Source: Pseudoalteromonas undina
GTDB taxonomy: Bacteria; Pseudomonadota; Gammaproteobacteria; Enterobacterales; Alteromonadaceae
Direction: 5' to 3'
NCBI RefSeq assembly: GCF_000238275.3
Contig: NZ_AHCF03000004.1
Coordinates: 310,001-374,000 of the forward strand
DNA length: 64,000 nucleotides
A program made the position numbers and the translations under genes. Positions 63,890 through 64,000 of the stretch are shown piece after piece. The notes beneath the pieces were generated by a model. The model was not told the DNA's origin. It saw only the letters and a program-made list of their open reading frames with translations, and did no database searches. Numbering within the stretch: position 1 is the stretch's first letter; every line of letters starts with the position of its first letter.

Positions 63890-64000
63890 CTTATAAAACG
63901 CTGTTAACCATTGCTGCCAGTCTTGCTCTAGTTTGATCATTTGCAGGTGTTTTTTAGCAGCAAAATGCTTGCTTTTATCTTCGTAAGCTAAAAACGGCCC
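63881..64000 (-). CDS. C-terminal fragment of an unknown gene
   Basis: Seen: a 39-residue open frame on the minus strand, running in from the right end of the window and ending at a TAG whose last base is 63881; it begins GPFLAYEDKSKHF at the edge and ends QWLTAFYKSS. It overlaps the end of the GMC gene by nine bases. Too little is present to name a family. Confidence 0.5.
   Translation of the reverse strand, partial: GPFLAYEDKSKHFAAKKHLQMIKLEQDWQQWLTAFYKSS

Overview
The window looks like a chromosomal segment of a marine, low-GC gammaproteobacterium of the Pseudoalteromonas/Alteromonadales type. This is inferred from AT-rich base use, five TonB-dependent receptors (TBDRs), a sucrose-phosphorylase pathway, a GH16 beta-glucanase locus and secreted S9/S41 peptidases; I could not confirm it by a search. 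No rRNA, tRNA, CRISPR array, insertion sequence or prophage was seen.

Layout. 1-3.95 kb: CstA-like transporter, a TetR regulator with clear operator sites, a truncated glutathione S-transferase, a ChrR-like cupin and a SpoIIAA-like protein. 3.96-11.6 kb: sucrose locus with fructokinase, sucrose-type TBDR, MFS permease, sucrose phosphorylase and LacI regulator, and two copies of one palindromic operator. 11.65-14.3 kb: AraC regulator divergent from an AldB-type aldehyde dehydrogenase. 14.5-18.1 kb: small membrane proteins, an acetyltransferase and an S41 peptidase. 18.1-24.0 kb: beta-glucan locus, a GH16 lipoprotein with three repeated C-terminal domains followed by a large TBDR, preceded by two identical LacI-type palindromes. 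24.1-34.6 kb: a compact eight-gene leftward operon made of a TBDR, a TVP38/flavoprotein disulfide reductase fusion, a DUF547 protein, a YnjBCD-type ABC transporter, a YnjF-type CDP-alcohol phosphatidyltransferase and a membrane fatty-acid hydroxylase. 34.8-51.5 kb: mostly single genes (DoxX-like protein, RluA-type pseudouridine synthase with a coiled-coil extension, two S9 peptidases, a TetR/oxidoreductase pair, ThrE-like exporter, glycosyltransferase, LysE exporter, LysR regulator, a TBDR with a Fur-box-like site, a RIO-type kinase). 52.0-53.1 kb: two integron-style gene cassettes with attC-like sites and no integrase in view. 53.3-54.5 kb: small accessory genes including a TonB-domain lipoprotein. 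54.7-58.8 kb: TBDR plus TPR-sulfotransferase. 59.1-64 kb: RhtA-like exporter, Gfo/Idh/MocA oxidoreductase, AraC regulator divergent from a GMC oxidoreductase, and the 3' end of another gene.

How the genes work together. The sucrose genes form a complete route from outer membrane entry to glucose-1-phosphate and fructose-phosphate. The GH16/TBDR pair would cut an external beta-glucan and import the products. The eight-gene ynj-like operon couples outer-membrane and inner-membrane import to membrane redox and lipid-modifying enzymes; its substrate is unknown and it is the best candidate here for an undescribed system. The integron-like cassette island, with a HEPN-like protein, is the second.
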